This document shows positions 1 to 10,044 of a stretch of 33,899 nt of DNA, piece after piece. The DNA lies in assembly GCA_021738605.1 (NCBI GenBank), contig JAIPBY010000003.1:1-33899 (forward strand). The letters run 5' to 3'. The number at the start of each line of letters is the position of its first letter. Positions within the stretch are counted from its first letter, which is position 1. The position numbers and the translations under genes are program-made. The notes beneath the pieces are model-generated. The model was not told the origin of the DNA. It saw nothing but the letters and a program-made list of their open reading frames with translations, and did not search any database. Origin of the DNA: Chitinophagaceae bacterium (GTDB lineage: Bacteria > Bacteroidota > Bacteroidia > Chitinophagales > Chitinophagaceae).

Positions 1-426
1 TACAACAAGAAATACTGGAAAGTTCCTATCGTATACGGTATCCTGGCCATACCCGTCAGCACCTTCAGCTACAACAGCACCTGGTATAAAAAAACAAGGT
101 TCGCCTATTCCGCAAGGTCTGATGCAGACACCACCAACGACAAGCTCATTGCGCCGGAGTTGCAGCCTCTGGCCACAGCGTCGCTGAAGCTCTACAGAAA
201 CGAATTCAGGAAAGGAATGGATTTTTCCATCCTTGGCCTGCTCGTGTTGTGGGGACTCAATGTAGCTGATGCAGCTGTAGATGGGCACCTGAAAACATTT
301 GACATATCTGATGATTTGAGCATGAGATTGAAACCAAATCTTTCAACAGGCAGAAATGGCCAGATGGGATTTACTGCCTCATTTCATTTGGGTAAAGCCA
401 AACCGGTAAAATCCATCTCGTTTTAG
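1..426 (+). CDS. DUF5683-like protein, C-terminal part (5' truncated by window edge)
   Basis: Frame 1 is open from base 1 (YNKKYWKVPIVYGILAIPVSTFSYNSTWYKKTRFAYSARSD...) to TAG at 424-426; the listed ORF at 160 is an internal Met. Hydrophobic segments and a C-terminal beta-rich tail resemble DUF5683. Confidence 0.6.
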   Translation, partial: YNKKYWKVPIVYGILAIPVSTFSYNSTWYKKTRFAYSARSDADTTNDKLIAPELQPLATASLKLYRNEFRKGMDFSILGLLVLWGLNVADAAVDGHLKTFDISDDLSMRLKPNLSTGRNGQMGFTASFHLGKAKPVKSISF

Positions 427-460
427 CGGTAAAAATTTTAACTTCATAAAAATCGCAGGT

Positions 461-1183
461 ATGAACATTGCACTGGTGGGATATGGAAAAATGGGAAAAA
501 TTATTGAAGAGGTAGCCCTCTCAAGGGGTCATCAGGTTGGTATAAAGATAGACATCAATAACCTCGATGAGTTCAATGCCAAGAATTTTGCATCAGTTGA
601 TGCAGCAATTGAATTCACCGGCCCACACACGGCACTGCAGAATGTATTGAAATGCCTCGACTTGAAAAAACCAGTTGTTTGTGGATCAACTGGATGGCTT
701 GAGAATCTTTCAGCAGTGGAAGAAAAATGTACCCAAACCAATGGCAGTTTTCTTTATGCCAGCAATTTCAGTGTTGGGGTGAACATTTTCTTTGAAGTCA
801 ACAAAAAGCTTGCACAACTCATGGAGGGTCAGCGCCAATACGACGTGAGCATTACGGAGATTCACCACACTCAAAAAAAAGATGCCCCCAGTGGAACTGC
901 CATCACCTTGGCTGAGCAGGTATTGGCGTTCAACAGTTCAAAATCCCAATGGGTCAATGAAACTCCCAGTTCACCCAATGAACTTTTTATCAAAAGTGAG
1001 CGCATCGACCCCTATCCGGGATGGCATGAAGTGAAATATAGTTCAGGCATTGATGAAATCCAGATCATCCACAATGCACACAGCAGGAATGGATTTGCCC
1101 TGGGTGCAGTCTTGGCAGCAGAATTCATCCATGGAAAAAAAGGAATTTTCACCATGAAGGATGTCTTGGGATTTGGAAACTAA
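461..1183 (+). CDS. dapB: 4-hydroxy-tetrahydrodipicolinate reductase
   Basis: N-terminal MNIALVGYGKMGKIIEE; EIHHTQKKDAPSGTAITLAE matches the DapB catalytic signature (E(x)HHxxKxDAPSGTA). Confidence 0.97.
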   Translation: MNIALVGYGKMGKIIEEVALSRGHQVGIKIDINNLDEFNAKNFASVDAAIEFTGPHTALQNVLKCLDLKKPVVCGSTGWLENLSAVEEKCTQTNGSFLYASNFSVGVNIFFEVNKKLAQLMEGQRQYDVSITEIHHTQKKDAPSGTAITLAEQVLAFNSSKSQWVNETPSSPNELFIKSERIDPYPGWHEVKYSSGIDEIQIIHNAHSRNGFALGAVLAAEFIHGKKGIFTMKDVLGFGN

Positions 1184-1188
1184 GCAAT

Positions 1189-1599
1189 ATGCTCAATAAA
1201 AAAACACAATATGCATTTCAAGCGCTCATGTACCTTGCCGAACACAAGGATGACGGGCCTGTGCTGATTGCTGATATTGCCACAAAGAAAAAGATACCCC
1301 TGAAATTTTTGGAAAACATCTTGCTGGAACTAAGAAAATCAGGCATCCTGGAAAGTAAAAAAGGCAAAGGTGGTGGCTACTTTCTCAACACCTCACCTGA
1401 TAAAATTCCCCTGGCAGACATCATCAGAAAAATTGATGGCCCGATTGCCATGTTGCCCTGCGCAAGCCTTTATTTCTATGAGCGTTGCAAAAACTGTGAT
1501 GAAAAAAACTGTGGCCTGCACGACACAATGGTATTGGTGCGTGACGCAACATTGAAAATACTGGAGAACAAGACTGTAGCGGATTTGATTCAAAAATAA
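1189..1599 (+). CDS. Rrf2 family transcriptional regulator with a Cys cluster
   Basis: MLNKKTQYAFQALMYLAEH...IPLKFLENILLELRKSGILESKKGKGGGYFL is an Rrf2 winged helix; PCASLYFYERCKNCDEKNC resembles the Rrf2 Fe-S/redox Cys motif. Confidence 0.93.
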   Translation: MLNKKTQYAFQALMYLAEHKDDGPVLIADIATKKKIPLKFLENILLELRKSGILESKKGKGGGYFLNTSPDKIPLADIIRKIDGPIAMLPCASLYFYERCKNCDEKNCGLHDTMVLVRDATLKILENKTVADLIQK

Positions 1600-1603
1600 A
1601 CCA

Positions 1604-2074
1604 ATGGCAGAAGACCTACATATCGGCAGTGGCAGCAAGGAGCAACAATACCTTTCATTGCTTCCCCAAATCAAGGGCTTGCTCAACGGCGAAACAGACC
1701 TGGTAGCCAATCTTGCCAATATCGCAGCCGCACTAAAAGAACAATTTCATTTTTTTTGGGTAGGCTTCTACCTTGTCAAAGCAGACGAACTCGTACTTGG
1801 CCCTTTTCAAGGACCAGTTGCATGTACCAGGATAAGGAAAGGAAGGGGTGTTTGTGGAACATCATGGAGTCAGGCCACTACCATCATCGTTCCGGATGTA
1901 GAAAAATTTCCCGGACATATCGCTTGTAGCAGCATTTCCAAAAGTGAAATCGTTGTGCCCCTGTTCAAAAACAATGAGGTTTGGGGTGTTCTTGATGTGG
2001 ACAGCGACCAGTACAATTCCTTTGACGAAACGGATGCACGATTCCTGCAGGAAATTGTAACACTCATCCCCTAG
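1604..2074 (+). CDS. msrC: GAF-domain free methionine-(R)-sulfoxide reductase
   Basis: GAF fold with FFWVGFYLV, LGPFQGPVACTRIRKGRGVCG and HIACSSISKSEIVVP; the three fRMsr cysteines are present. Confidence 0.9.
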   Translation: MAEDLHIGSGSKEQQYLSLLPQIKGLLNGETDLVANLANIAAALKEQFHFFWVGFYLVKADELVLGPFQGPVACTRIRKGRGVCGTSWSQATTIIVPDVEKFPGHIACSSISKSEIVVPLFKNNEVWGVLDVDSDQYNSFDETDARFLQEIVTLIP

Positions 2075-3033
2075 CCGTCCGAGCCTGCACTGGCGTTCAG
2101 GTTCATCAGCATGTCTGCGGTCATCTTGGCCAAATCAAACTCAGGCTTCCATCCCCAGTCCTCACTGGCCTTGGAATCATCAATGCTCTTTGGCCAGCTG
2201 TCGGCAATTTGTTGGCGATAATCTGGTTTAAAGTCCAGCTGAAATCCTGGAATATGTTTCCTGATTTCATCGCCAATTTCTACAGGTGAAAAGCTCATTC
2301 CTGAAAGGTTGTAGGAAGTCCTCACTTTTATTTTTTCGGCAGGAGCCTCCATCAGTTCAATGGTTGCCCTGATGGCATCAGGCATATACATCATGGGCAA
2401 ATGGGTATCTTCCCTCAGAAAGCTGGTATACTTTTGCTTTTCTTTTGCGGCATGAAATATCTCAACAGCGTAATCAGTGGTTCCCCCACCTGGTGATGAT
2501 TTGTAACTGATCAACCCAGGATAACGCAAGCTCCTTACATCCACCCCATACCGTTGATAGAAATAATTGCACCAGAACTCCCCTGCATATTTGCTGATGC
2601 CATAAACCGTTGTGGGCTCGATAATGGTATATTGAGGGCATTCATCTTTGGGGGATGTTGGTCCAAATACAGCGATGCTGCTGGGCCAATACACCTTGGT
2701 CAGCTTTTCCTCTTTTGCGATATCCAGTACATTCAGCAAAGACTGCATGTTGAGATGCCAGGCCAATGGTGGATTTTTTTCCCCTGTCGCAGAAAGAATG
2801 GCAGCCAATAGATAAACTTGTGTAATGTTCTGCCGGATGATCTGCACATGAAGCATTTCCTTGTTCATCACATCAAGGCTTACATAAGGCCCCGTGCCTT
2901 TCAGTAATTCATTTTCTTCCCTGAGGTCTGAAGCAACAACATTGGCTCCACCATATATTTTTCTCAAAGCCAGGGTGAGTTCTACCCCAATTTGACCGCT
3001 AGCGCCAATGACAAGTATTTTCTCTTTTTTCAT
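2071..3033 (-). CDS. SDR-type NAD-dependent L-threonine 3-dehydrogenase-like epimerase
   Basis: ILVIGASGQIG Rossmann motif, SSIAVFGP, YGISK, RYPGLISY. Start trimmed from 3063 to Met at 3033 because a perfect TAnnTTTG element lies at 3057-3064. Confidence 0.85.
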   Translation of the reverse strand: MKKEKILVIGASGQIGVELTLALRKIYGGANVVASDLREENELLKGTGPYVSLDVMNKEMLHVQIIRQNITQVYLLAAILSATGEKNPPLAWHLNMQSLLNVLDIAKEEKLTKVYWPSSIAVFGPTSPKDECPQYTIIEPTTVYGISKYAGEFWCNYFYQRYGVDVRSLRYPGLISYKSSPGGGTTDYAVEIFHAAKEKQKYTSFLREDTHLPMMYMPDAIRATIELMEAPAEKIKVRTSYNLSGMSFSPVEIGDEIRKHIPGFQLDFKPDYRQQIADSWPKSIDDSKASEDWGWKPEFDLAKMTADMLMNLNASAGSDG

Positions 3034-3056
3034 ATATGTCCTATTCGTTGAATATG

Positions 3057-3064
3057 CAAACATA
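3057..3064 (-). promoter_or_regulatory. Putative Bacteroidota -7 element (TATGTTTG) for the epimerase gene
   Basis: Plus strand reads CAAACATA; 8/8 match to TAnnTTTG. No clear -33 element. Confidence 0.5.
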
Positions 3065-3089
3065 AGACAAGTGACTGTATCTTCGCAGT

Positions 3090-3911
3090 ATGGAGCCGTT
3101 TCTTAAAGACCTGTTTGCCACACAACAATACGATGAAAGCAATTTTTTTCTGATTGCGGGGCCTTGTGTAATCGAAAGCAAGGAAGTATTGAATACTGTT
3201 GCCTCCGGGGTGTCGGCCATTTGTAAGAACCTGGGTATTGCTTATGTCTTCAAGGCCTCCTACAGAAAGGCCAACAGAACCAGTGCAGCCTCCTTTACAG
3301 GCTTGGGAGACGACCTTGGCCTGAACCTTCTCAGGGATACAGGCAATGCATTTTCATTGCCTACGACCACAGATATACATGCGGCAGATGAAGCTGCAAT
3401 GGCAGCGCCCTTTGCTGACATCCTGCAGATTCCCGCATTCCTATGCAGGCAGACCGATCTTCTTGTTGCTGCTGGCGAAACAGGCAATATCATCAATATA
3501 AAAAAAGGACAATTTGTAAGTGGTGAAGCCATGAAATTTGCCGTAGACAAGGTCAGAAAAACCGGCAACAACAACATCATCCTGACAGAAAGGGGTACCA
3601 GTTTTGGCTACCAAGACCTGATTGTTGATTACAGGAATATCCCGATCATGCAATCGCATGGAGTGCCCGTTGTGATGGATTGTACCCATGCCCTTCAACA
3701 ACCCAACCAAACAGCTGGCGTAACAGGAGGAAATCCACACATGATTGGAACCATTGCAAAAGCCGCTGTCGCGACAGGTGCGGATGGCTTGTTCATTGAA
3801 ACACATCCTGAACCATCAAAAGCATTGAGCGATGGGGCCAATATGCTACACTTGGACAAACTCGAAGATTTGCTGAAGCAACTGATCCGAATAAGGAAGG
3901 CAATTGTTTAG
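3090..3911 (+). CDS. kdsA: 3-deoxy-8-phosphooctulonate synthase (KDO8P synthase)
   Basis: FFLIAGPCVIESKEV, FKASYRKANRTSAASFTG, LTERGTSFGYQDLIVDYRNIPIM, DCTHALQQPN. Confidence 0.96.
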   Translation: MEPFLKDLFATQQYDESNFFLIAGPCVIESKEVLNTVASGVSAICKNLGIAYVFKASYRKANRTSAASFTGLGDDLGLNLLRDTGNAFSLPTTTDIHAADEAAMAAPFADILQIPAFLCRQTDLLVAAGETGNIINIKKGQFVSGEAMKFAVDKVRKTGNNNIILTERGTSFGYQDLIVDYRNIPIMQSHGVPVVMDCTHALQQPNQTAGVTGGNPHMIGTIAKAAVATGADGLFIETHPEPSKALSDGANMLHLDKLEDLLKQLIRIRKAIV

Positions 3912-4153
3912 CTGTAGCGCAGTGGGTTTCTTTTTGACTGAAAAATGTAGCGCTTCAGATTCATCCAAAAAGCAAGGATAAAATAAAAAACCACCGGTGA
4001 ACCCAAGGTGAGGCAGGAGATGTACATGAAGTATTTCCGGATGGTGAAAGTGGGTATGCCCATCTTCTCACCAATCCTGGCACAGACTCCAAAAACCTGC
4101 CATTCAATGAAATTCCTGAGTTTTTCCATACTCCAAATATAATTAATCCCCAT
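3908..4153 (-). CDS. PspC domain-containing small membrane protein
   Basis: FGVCARIGEKMGIPTFTIRKYFMYISCLTLGSPVVFYFILAFWMN is PspC-like. Start may be the internal Met (MEKLRNF) rather than 4153. Confidence 0.75.
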   Translation of the reverse strand: MGINYIWSMEKLRNFIEWQVFGVCARIGEKMGIPTFTIRKYFMYISCLTLGSPVVFYFILAFWMNLKRYIFQSKRNPLRYS

Positions 4154-4165
4154 TATATCATCAAG

Positions 4166-4197
4166 TTTGGTAAGCGCCCCTTAATTAATTAATTTTG
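4166..4197 (+). promoter_or_regulatory. Putative Bacteroidota promoter for aconitase: TTTG-N20-TAATTTTG
   Basis: TTTG at 4166-4169, 20-nt spacer, TAATTTTG at 4190-4197 (8/8 to TAnnTTTG), 63 nt before the ATG. Confidence 0.7.
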
Positions 4198-4260
4198 CAG
4201 CGCCTTTACTCTTAAGCCGGAGTTGAGGGGAACATCATAAAACAAGAAAAATCAAATTCC

Positions 4261-6525
4261 ATGGTATTCGATCTTGACCTCATTAAGAAGACCTACAGTG
4301 AAATGCCCGCCAAAGTGGATGCAGCAAGAACTGCGTTGGGTCGCCCACTCACGCTTGCGGAGAAAATACTTTATGCCCACCTTTGGAAAGGTGTTGGAAT
4401 CACAGATTTTGAAAGGGGTAAAGCCTACGTTGATTTTGCTCCAGACAGGGTTGCCATGCAGGATGCCACCGCACAGATGGCACTCCTTCAGTTTGACACC
4501 ACCGGCCGCAAAAAAGTTGCCGTGCCTTCCACTGTTCACTGCGATCACCTGATTGTGGCAAAAGATGAAAGCAAAACTGACCTGAAGAAAGCAGTAACAG
4601 AAAATGAGGAAGTATATGAATTCCTTTCCTCTATCTCCAATAAATATGGCATTGGCTTCTGGAAGCCCGGTGCTGGCATCATCCACCAGGTTGTGTTGGA
4701 AAACTATGCATTCCCCGGTGGAATGATGATTGGTACAGATTCCCATACCGTGAATGCCGGTGGATTGGGCATGGTGGCCATTGGTGTTGGCGGCGCGGAT
4801 GCATGTGATGTAATGGCTGGCCTCAGCTGGGAACTCCTGATGCCCAAGCTGATCGGAGTAAAATTAACCGGAAAATTGAATGGCTGGACTTCACCCAAAG
4901 ATGTAATCCTCAAAGTGGCAGGTATTCTTACTGTAAAAGGTGGAACCAACGCCATTGTTGAATATTTTGGCGAAGGTGCAACCAGCATGAGTTGTACCGG
5001 GAAAGGCACCATCTGTAACATGGGTGCTGAAATTGGTGCCACTACCTCTACCTTTGGCTATGACGAAAGCATGGCAAGGTACCTGCGTTCTACAGGAAGG
5101 GCAGACGTTGCAGCTGCAGCGGATGAAGTAAAGTCCTATTTGACCGGCGATGAAGAAGTCTATGCCAACCCTGAAAAATATTTTGATAAGGTCATTGAGA
5201 TCAACCTCAGCGAATTGGAGCCACACCTGAATGGCCCCTTCACGCCAGACCTCGCAACCCCTATTTCACAAATGAAAGAGGCCGCTGCAAAAAACAACTG
5301 GCCTACCAAAGTTGAGGTTGGTTTGATTGGCAGCTGTACCAATTCATCTTATGAAGACATCAGCCGTGCGGTAAGCCTTGCAAAACAAGTGGCAGAAAAG
5401 GGATTGAAAACCAAGGCTGAATTCACCATCACACCAGGCAGTGAACTGGTGCGGTATACCATCGAAAGAGATGGATTCCTTGATACTTTTGCTGAAATCG
5501 GTGCAACTGTATTTGCCAATGCCTGCGGACCCTGTATCGGCATGTGGGACAGGATGGGTGCAGAAAAACAAGAGAGAAATACCATCGTGCATTCTTTCAA
5601 CAGGAACTTTGCCAAACGTGCTGATGGCAATCCCAATACACTGGCATTTGTGGCCAGCCCAGAAATTGTAACTGCATTGGCCATTGCCGGAGACCTTACC
5701 TTCAACCCACTTACTGATACGCTGATCAATGAAAAAGGTGAAGCCGTAAGGCTTGACCCACCCAGTGGTGATGAATTGCCAACCCGTGGATTTGATGTGG
5801 GAGATGCAGGATACCAGGCTCCTGCAGCAGACGGTAGCGGCGTACAAATCAATGTGAAGCCTGACAGCAAGCGTCTTCAACTGCTCTACCCCTTTGCTGC
5901 TTGGGAAGGAACTGACCTGAAAGGGCTGAAACTCCTGATCAAAGCAAAAGGCAAGTGTACCACAGACCATATCTCTATGGCTGGCCCATGGTTGAAATTC
6001 CGTGGACACCTGGACAACATCAGCAACAACATGCTGATCGGTGCACAGAATTTCTTCAATGAAAAAACAGACAATGTAAAAAACCAGCTCACCGGTGAAT
6101 ACGGAACCGTTCCTAATACACAGCGTGCGTACAAAGCTGCAAATGTTGGAACAATCGTGATTGGTGATGAGAACTACGGCGAAGGTTCTTCGAGGGAACA
6201 TGCAGCCATGGAGCCCCGTCATCTCGGCGTCAAAGTAGTGATGGTAAAATCATTTGCGAGGATCCATGAAACCAACCTCAAAAAGCAAGGCATGCTCGCA
6301 TTAACCTTTGCCAACAAGGAAGATTACAACAAGATTCAAGAAGATGACAACATTGATGTTGTTGGACTGACTTCATTCACACCAGGTCAATCATTGCATG
6401 TGGTCCTTAACCATGCCGATGGAACTGCTGAAACAATTGAGGCCTACCACAGCTACAATGCCCAGCAGATTGACTGGTTCAAGGCAGGTGGCGCATTGAA
6501 TGTGATCAGGGCGAACAGCAAATAG
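4261..6525 (+). CDS. acn: Aconitate hydratase
   Basis: [36 protein letters not shown] (4Fe-4S cysteines), [19 protein letters not shown] swivel motif. Confidence 0.97.
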   Translation: MVFDLDLIKKTYSEMPAKVDAARTALGRPLTLAEKILYAHLWKGVGITDFERGKAYVDFAPDRVAMQDATAQMALLQFDTTGRKKVAVPSTVHCDHLIVAKDESKTDLKKAVTENEEVYEFLSSISNKYGIGFWKPGAGIIHQVVLENYAFPGGMMIGTDSHTVNAGGLGMVAIGVGGADACDVMAGLSWELLMPKLIGVKLTGKLNGWTSPKDVILKVAGILTVKGGTNAIVEYFGEGATSMSCTGKGTICNMGAEIGATTSTFGYDESMARYLRSTGRADVAAAADEVKSYLTGDEEVYANPEKYFDKVIEINLSELEPHLNGPFTPDLATPISQMKEAAAKNNWPTKVEVGLIGSCTNSSYEDISRAVSLAKQVAEKGLKTKAEFTITPGSELVRYTIERDGFLDTFAEIGATVFANACGPCIGMWDRMGAEKQERNTIVHSFNRNFAKRADGNPNTLAFVASPEIVTALAIAGDLTFNPLTDTLINEKGEAVRLDPPSGDELPTRGFDVGDAGYQAPAADGSGVQINVKPDSKRLQLLYPFAAWEGTDLKGLKLLIKAKGKCTTDHISMAGPWLKFRGHLDNISNNMLIGAQNFFNEKTDNVKNQLTGEYGTVPNTQRAYKAANVGTIVIGDENYGEGSSREHAAMEPRHLGVKVVMVKSFARIHETNLKKQGMLALTFANKEDYNKIQEDDNIDVVGLTSFTPGQSLHVVLNHADGTAETIEAYHSYNAQQIDWFKAGGALNVIRANSK

Positions 6526-6550
6526 ATTAAAACTGACCAATACTGCTCAT

Positions 6551-6584
6551 GGGAAGGGGAATCACCCCTTCCCTTTCTTTTTTG
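6551..6584 (+). terminator. Rho-independent terminator downstream of acn
   Basis: GGGAAGGGG-AATCA-CCCCTTCCC followed by TTTCTTTTTTG. Confidence 0.85.
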
Positions 6585-7254
6585 TTTTCTCGTATTCCTG
6601 CACTGCTTTAGGAAGCTGTTTTTGAACAGGTTTAGCAATGGTATCTTTTGTGGCATTAGGCTGTGGAACAATTATTGGTGGTCCTTTTTTTTCAAGTTGA
6701 CCGAATACAAAGCGTTCTGTTTTTACAACATCGCCGGTACTGGAGCTGTAATAGGTCCAGGTGCCATTTTTCACTTCAGCAGCTTCATGTTTGATCACTT
6801 TTTCCAACAACCTGTCTGGATGATCCAGGTCAGGCACCATGATGGTATCATATGGATTCTTGGGATCGACAGCCTTGTAACTTTCTTCCCTGAGTATGTC
6901 TCCCATTTGTGTGAAATATTGTTGTCTGCCGTCACGGTATCCACCTTTGTAATTTTCCCTGGCAATCAGGTCTCCCATCAGGCTAAATCGCCTCCAGGCC
7001 CCATCTTTTTTATCATTCAAAAAATACCCCTCTTCCTCACATCCCGGCTCGCCACGCAGTGTTTCAAAACGCAGCACCCATGGGCCTTGTTTCATTTTTT
7101 GCTGATCAAGCCGGTTGATGGTATCACCCCTTGGCGTCAGTTTATAACTCAACCAAAGCTGTGCCTTTGTGGAAATTGAAAACATACAGAAAAAAAGGAG
7201 CATCATCTTACTGTACAAGCGTCCGGAAATAACCATAGAATTTCTATATTGCAT
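6562..7254 (-). CDS. YwqK/MORN-like repeat protein, exported (function unknown)
   Basis: Repeated WRRFSLMGDLIARENYKGGYRDGRQQYF-type units and N-terminal hydrophobic LLFFCMFSISTKAQ. Start uncertain (7254, 7236 or 7206); ORF track extends to 7293. Confidence 0.65.
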   Translation of the reverse strand: MQYRNSMVISGRLYSKMMLLFFCMFSISTKAQLWLSYKLTPRGDTINRLDQQKMKQGPWVLRFETLRGEPGCEEEGYFLNDKKDGAWRRFSLMGDLIARENYKGGYRDGRQQYFTQMGDILREESYKAVDPKNPYDTIMVPDLDHPDRLLEKVIKHEAAEVKNGTWTYYSSSTGDVVKTERFVFGQLEKKGPPIIVPQPNATKDTIAKPVQKQLPKAVQEYEKTKKKGKG

Positions 7255-7282
7255 GGGTATAAATTTATCAAAATAGCGCGAT

Positions 7283-9613
7283 ATGCATACCAAAGGTTTT
7301 CACAATAAAGTTACCACAAGATTCACGTTCGCTTTGCTGACCCTGATGGGCTGTATTTCAATGGTTCAGGCTCAAGTAGCTCAAACACCCGGAGAGGCCC
7401 GTTTGGCTAGCCTTGAAGCCAAAGCAAAGAAGGCAGCAGCAAGCAGTTTGAAGGATGTTACCTTCCGAAACATCGGACCAACTGTCATGAGTGGAAGGAT
7501 TGATGATATAGAGGTAAATCCCAATGACCCAACTGAATTTTATGTTGCTTATGCCACCGGTGGATTATGGCATACCGCCAACAATGGCCAAAGCTTCACC
7601 CCCATTTTTGACAATGGGCTGGTGATAGGTATTGGAGACATTGCGGTCAATTGGAAGACACGCACCATCTGGGTAGGAACTGGTGAAGTGAACAGCAGCC
7701 GTTCCTCATACGCAGGTATTGGCATCTACAAGAGCAATGACAATGGCAAGACCTGGCTTTATCTTGGCCTTCCTGAAACACAACATATTGGCAAAATAAC
7801 GCTGCACCCCTCAAACCCTGATATTGCCTGGGTTGCAGCCTTGGGACATTTGTACAGCACCAACAAGGAAAGGGGTGTTTTCAAAACAACCGATGGTGGA
7901 AAATCATGGAAACAAACCCTGTTTGTTGATGAAACAACAGGGGCCGTTGAGATGGACATCAATCCCAAAAATCCGAATGAACTCTATGCCTCAACCTGGC
8001 ACCGCATCAGAAAAGCCTGGGACTTCACTGAGGGTGGAAAAACATCTGCCATTTATAAGAGCAATGATGGCGGCAAAACTTGGAAGCTCTTGACCAATGC
8101 AGCATCTGGCTTCCCACAAGGCGATGGCATCGGAAGAATCGGCCTGGCCGTCTACCCACAAAATCCATTCATTGTGTATGCAGTAGTAGATAATTACAAC
8201 CTGAAGCCAGATACGTCAAAGACCCCCAAACCCAATACAGGTGCAGGTCCTGCAGCCAATCAGATTTATGGCTGCGAGGTATACAAGAGCATGGACGGCG
8301 GAAAACACTGGAACAAGACCAATGAAAAGAACATTGAGATCTACAATACTTTCGGCTACTATTTTGGCAAGATCTTTGTATCCCCCACCAACCCTGACAA
8401 GGTTGTCATCTTAGGAACCAGTGCCAATCTTTCTACTGATGGCGGAAAATCCTTCACCTCCATGGACAAGGGCAATACCCATGCAGACTGGCATGCACTA
8501 TGGATCAATCCCAAAAGAGACGATCACATGATTGCAGGAAACGATGGAGGATGCAACATCAGTTATGATGCTGGTAAGAACTGGTTCAAAGCCAATTCTC
8601 CTTCAGTAGGACAATTCTATGCCATCAATGTTGACAATGAAAAACCTTACAATGTGTATGGAGGATTGCAGGACAATGGCTCCTGGTACGGAAAATCCAC
8701 CAACAAGGAATCAATAGACTGGACAGATGAGGGGCAGTATGGATTCAAGAGAATGGGCGGTGGTGATGGCATGCAGGTACAGATTGACCCGCGTGACCAC
8801 AATACCGTTTACACGGGTTCTCAGTTTGGGGCCTACATGCGCATCAACAAGCAAAACCAGGGTCCTAAATTCCTGAGGCCTGTTCCCCAGAATTCAAAAG
8901 AAGAAAAGCCCCGGTTCAACTGGCAAACACCCATCCTCTTGTCCAAACACAATCCTGATATTCTTTACATGGCGGGGAACAGTTTGTTCAGAAGCATGAA
9001 CAGGGGTGATGATTTTGAACGGATCAGCGGAGACCTGTCGAATGGAAAAAAATCTGGCGACGTGCCCTTTGGTACAATGACCAGCATCAGTGAATCACCC
9101 TTAAAGTTTGGATTGATCTATACAGGAACTGATGATGGGGTTGTTTCACTTACAAAGGATGGAGGCAATACCTGGACCAAACTGTCAGGACTGCCCCAGG
9201 GTTTGTACATCAGCCGCGTACTGGCCTCTAGCCACCTGCAAAGCCGCGTTTATGTTACCATGAACGGATACCGGGATGATCACTTTGCTGCTTATGTTTA
9301 TTGCAGTGATGACTTTGGCAAAACTTGGAAGAAACTGGGCAACGACCTGCCCATGGAACCGGTGAATGTCATTCGTGAAGATCCAAAATCATCCACCATT
9401 CTTTACCTGGGTACTGATGGCGGTGCATACGCAAGCACTGACGACGGCACATCCTTCATGCAATTCACCAATAATTTGCCCATTGCCATTCCCGTGCACG
9501 ACATGGTGATTCAAGAAAGGGAGAATGAAATCGTGTTAGGCACTCATGGGAGAAGCCTGTATATTGGCAAGCTGGACCTGATCCAGAAAATGGTCATTAA
9601 AGAGACTAAATAA
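7283..9613 (+). CDS. Secreted BNR/Asp-box (VPS10/sortilin-like) beta-propeller protein
   Basis: Signal peptide-like N-terminus (FALLTLMGCISMVQAQ); many Asp-box motifs (SNDNGKTW, TTDGGKSW, SNDGGKTW, SMDGGKHW, STDGGKSF, TKDGGNTW, SDDFGKTW, STDDGTSF). Confidence 0.88.
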   Translation: MHTKGFHNKVTTRFTFALLTLMGCISMVQAQVAQTPGEARLASLEAKAKKAAASSLKDVTFRNIGPTVMSGRIDDIEVNPNDPTEFYVAYATGGLWHTANNGQSFTPIFDNGLVIGIGDIAVNWKTRTIWVGTGEVNSSRSSYAGIGIYKSNDNGKTWLYLGLPETQHIGKITLHPSNPDIAWVAALGHLYSTNKERGVFKTTDGGKSWKQTLFVDETTGAVEMDINPKNPNELYASTWHRIRKAWDFTEGGKTSAIYKSNDGGKTWKLLTNAASGFPQGDGIGRIGLAVYPQNPFIVYAVVDNYNLKPDTSKTPKPNTGAGPAANQIYGCEVYKSMDGGKHWNKTNEKNIEIYNTFGYYFGKIFVSPTNPDKVVILGTSANLSTDGGKSFTSMDKGNTHADWHALWINPKRDDHMIAGNDGGCNISYDAGKNWFKANSPSVGQFYAINVDNEKPYNVYGGLQDNGSWYGKSTNKESIDWTDEGQYGFKRMGGGDGMQVQIDPRDHNTVYTGSQFGAYMRINKQNQGPKFLRPVPQNSKEEKPRFNWQTPILLSKHNPDILYMAGNSLFRSMNRGDDFERISGDLSNGKKSGDVPFGTMTSISESPLKFGLIYTGTDDGVVSLTKDGGNTWTKLSGLPQGLYISRVLASSHLQSRVYVTMNGYRDDHFAAYVYCSDDFGKTWKKLGNDLPMEPVNVIREDPKSSTILYLGTDGGAYASTDDGTSFMQFTNNLPIAIPVHDMVIQERENEIVLGTHGRSLYIGKLDLIQKMVIKETK

Positions 9614-9619
9614 GCCTTT

Positions 9620-10042
9620 TTAGAGGCCTTTGAGGTATTGAGCAGCAAGTGCATAGCCATCAAGACCAAGCCCGCAAATCGTCCCCTTTGCCTTTGCAGA
9701 CACATGGGAGATTTTCCTGAATTCCTCGCGGGCATGCACATTGGAAATATGTACTTCGATTACTGGTGCTGTGATCGATGCAATGGCATCACCAATGGCG
9801 ACAGAGGTGTGCGTATATCCTCCAGGATTGAGGATGATGCCATCGGCAGAAAATCCTGCTTTCTGGATGGCATCAATCAATTCACCTTCAATATTGGATT
9901 GAAAATAATCAATCACCAGATCTGGGTTGGACTCCTTCAACTTTTCAAGATAGGATTCGAAACCCTCACTCCCATAGATACCCGGCTCCCGCTTGCCCAG
10001 CAAGTTCAGGTTGGGTCCGTTGATGATGGTGATTTTTTTCAT
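9620..10042 (-). CDS. aroQ: Type II 3-dehydroquinate dehydratase
   Basis: ITIINGPNLNLLGKREPGIYG, ILNPGGYTHTSVAIGDAI, EVHISNVHAREEFR, GLGLDGYALAAQYL. Confidence 0.97.
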   Translation of the reverse strand: MKKITIINGPNLNLLGKREPGIYGSEGFESYLEKLKESNPDLVIDYFQSNIEGELIDAIQKAGFSADGIILNPGGYTHTSVAIGDAIASITAPVIEVHISNVHAREEFRKISHVSAKAKGTICGLGLDGYALAAQYLKGL

Positions 10043-10044
10043 GT

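Noticed and set aside
4181-4196. TTAATTAATTAATT tandem tract as a repeat element
   Set aside because: Short AT tract that is explained by the acn promoter; not an array.
5344-6222. 292-aa minus-strand ORF antisense to acn
   Set aside because: Lies wholly opposite a well-supported aconitase; Cys/Phe/His-rich translation with no recognisable domain; typical shadow ORF.
6562-7254. Possible toxin-antitoxin locus from the YwqK-like (antitoxin-named) repeats
   Set aside because: The family label is historical; no toxin-like small ORF is adjacent and the protein has an export signal.
7400-9600. Internal repeats in the BNR gene as CRISPR- or minisatellite-like
   Set aside because: They are degenerate Asp-box protein repeats at irregular spacing, not DNA repeats.
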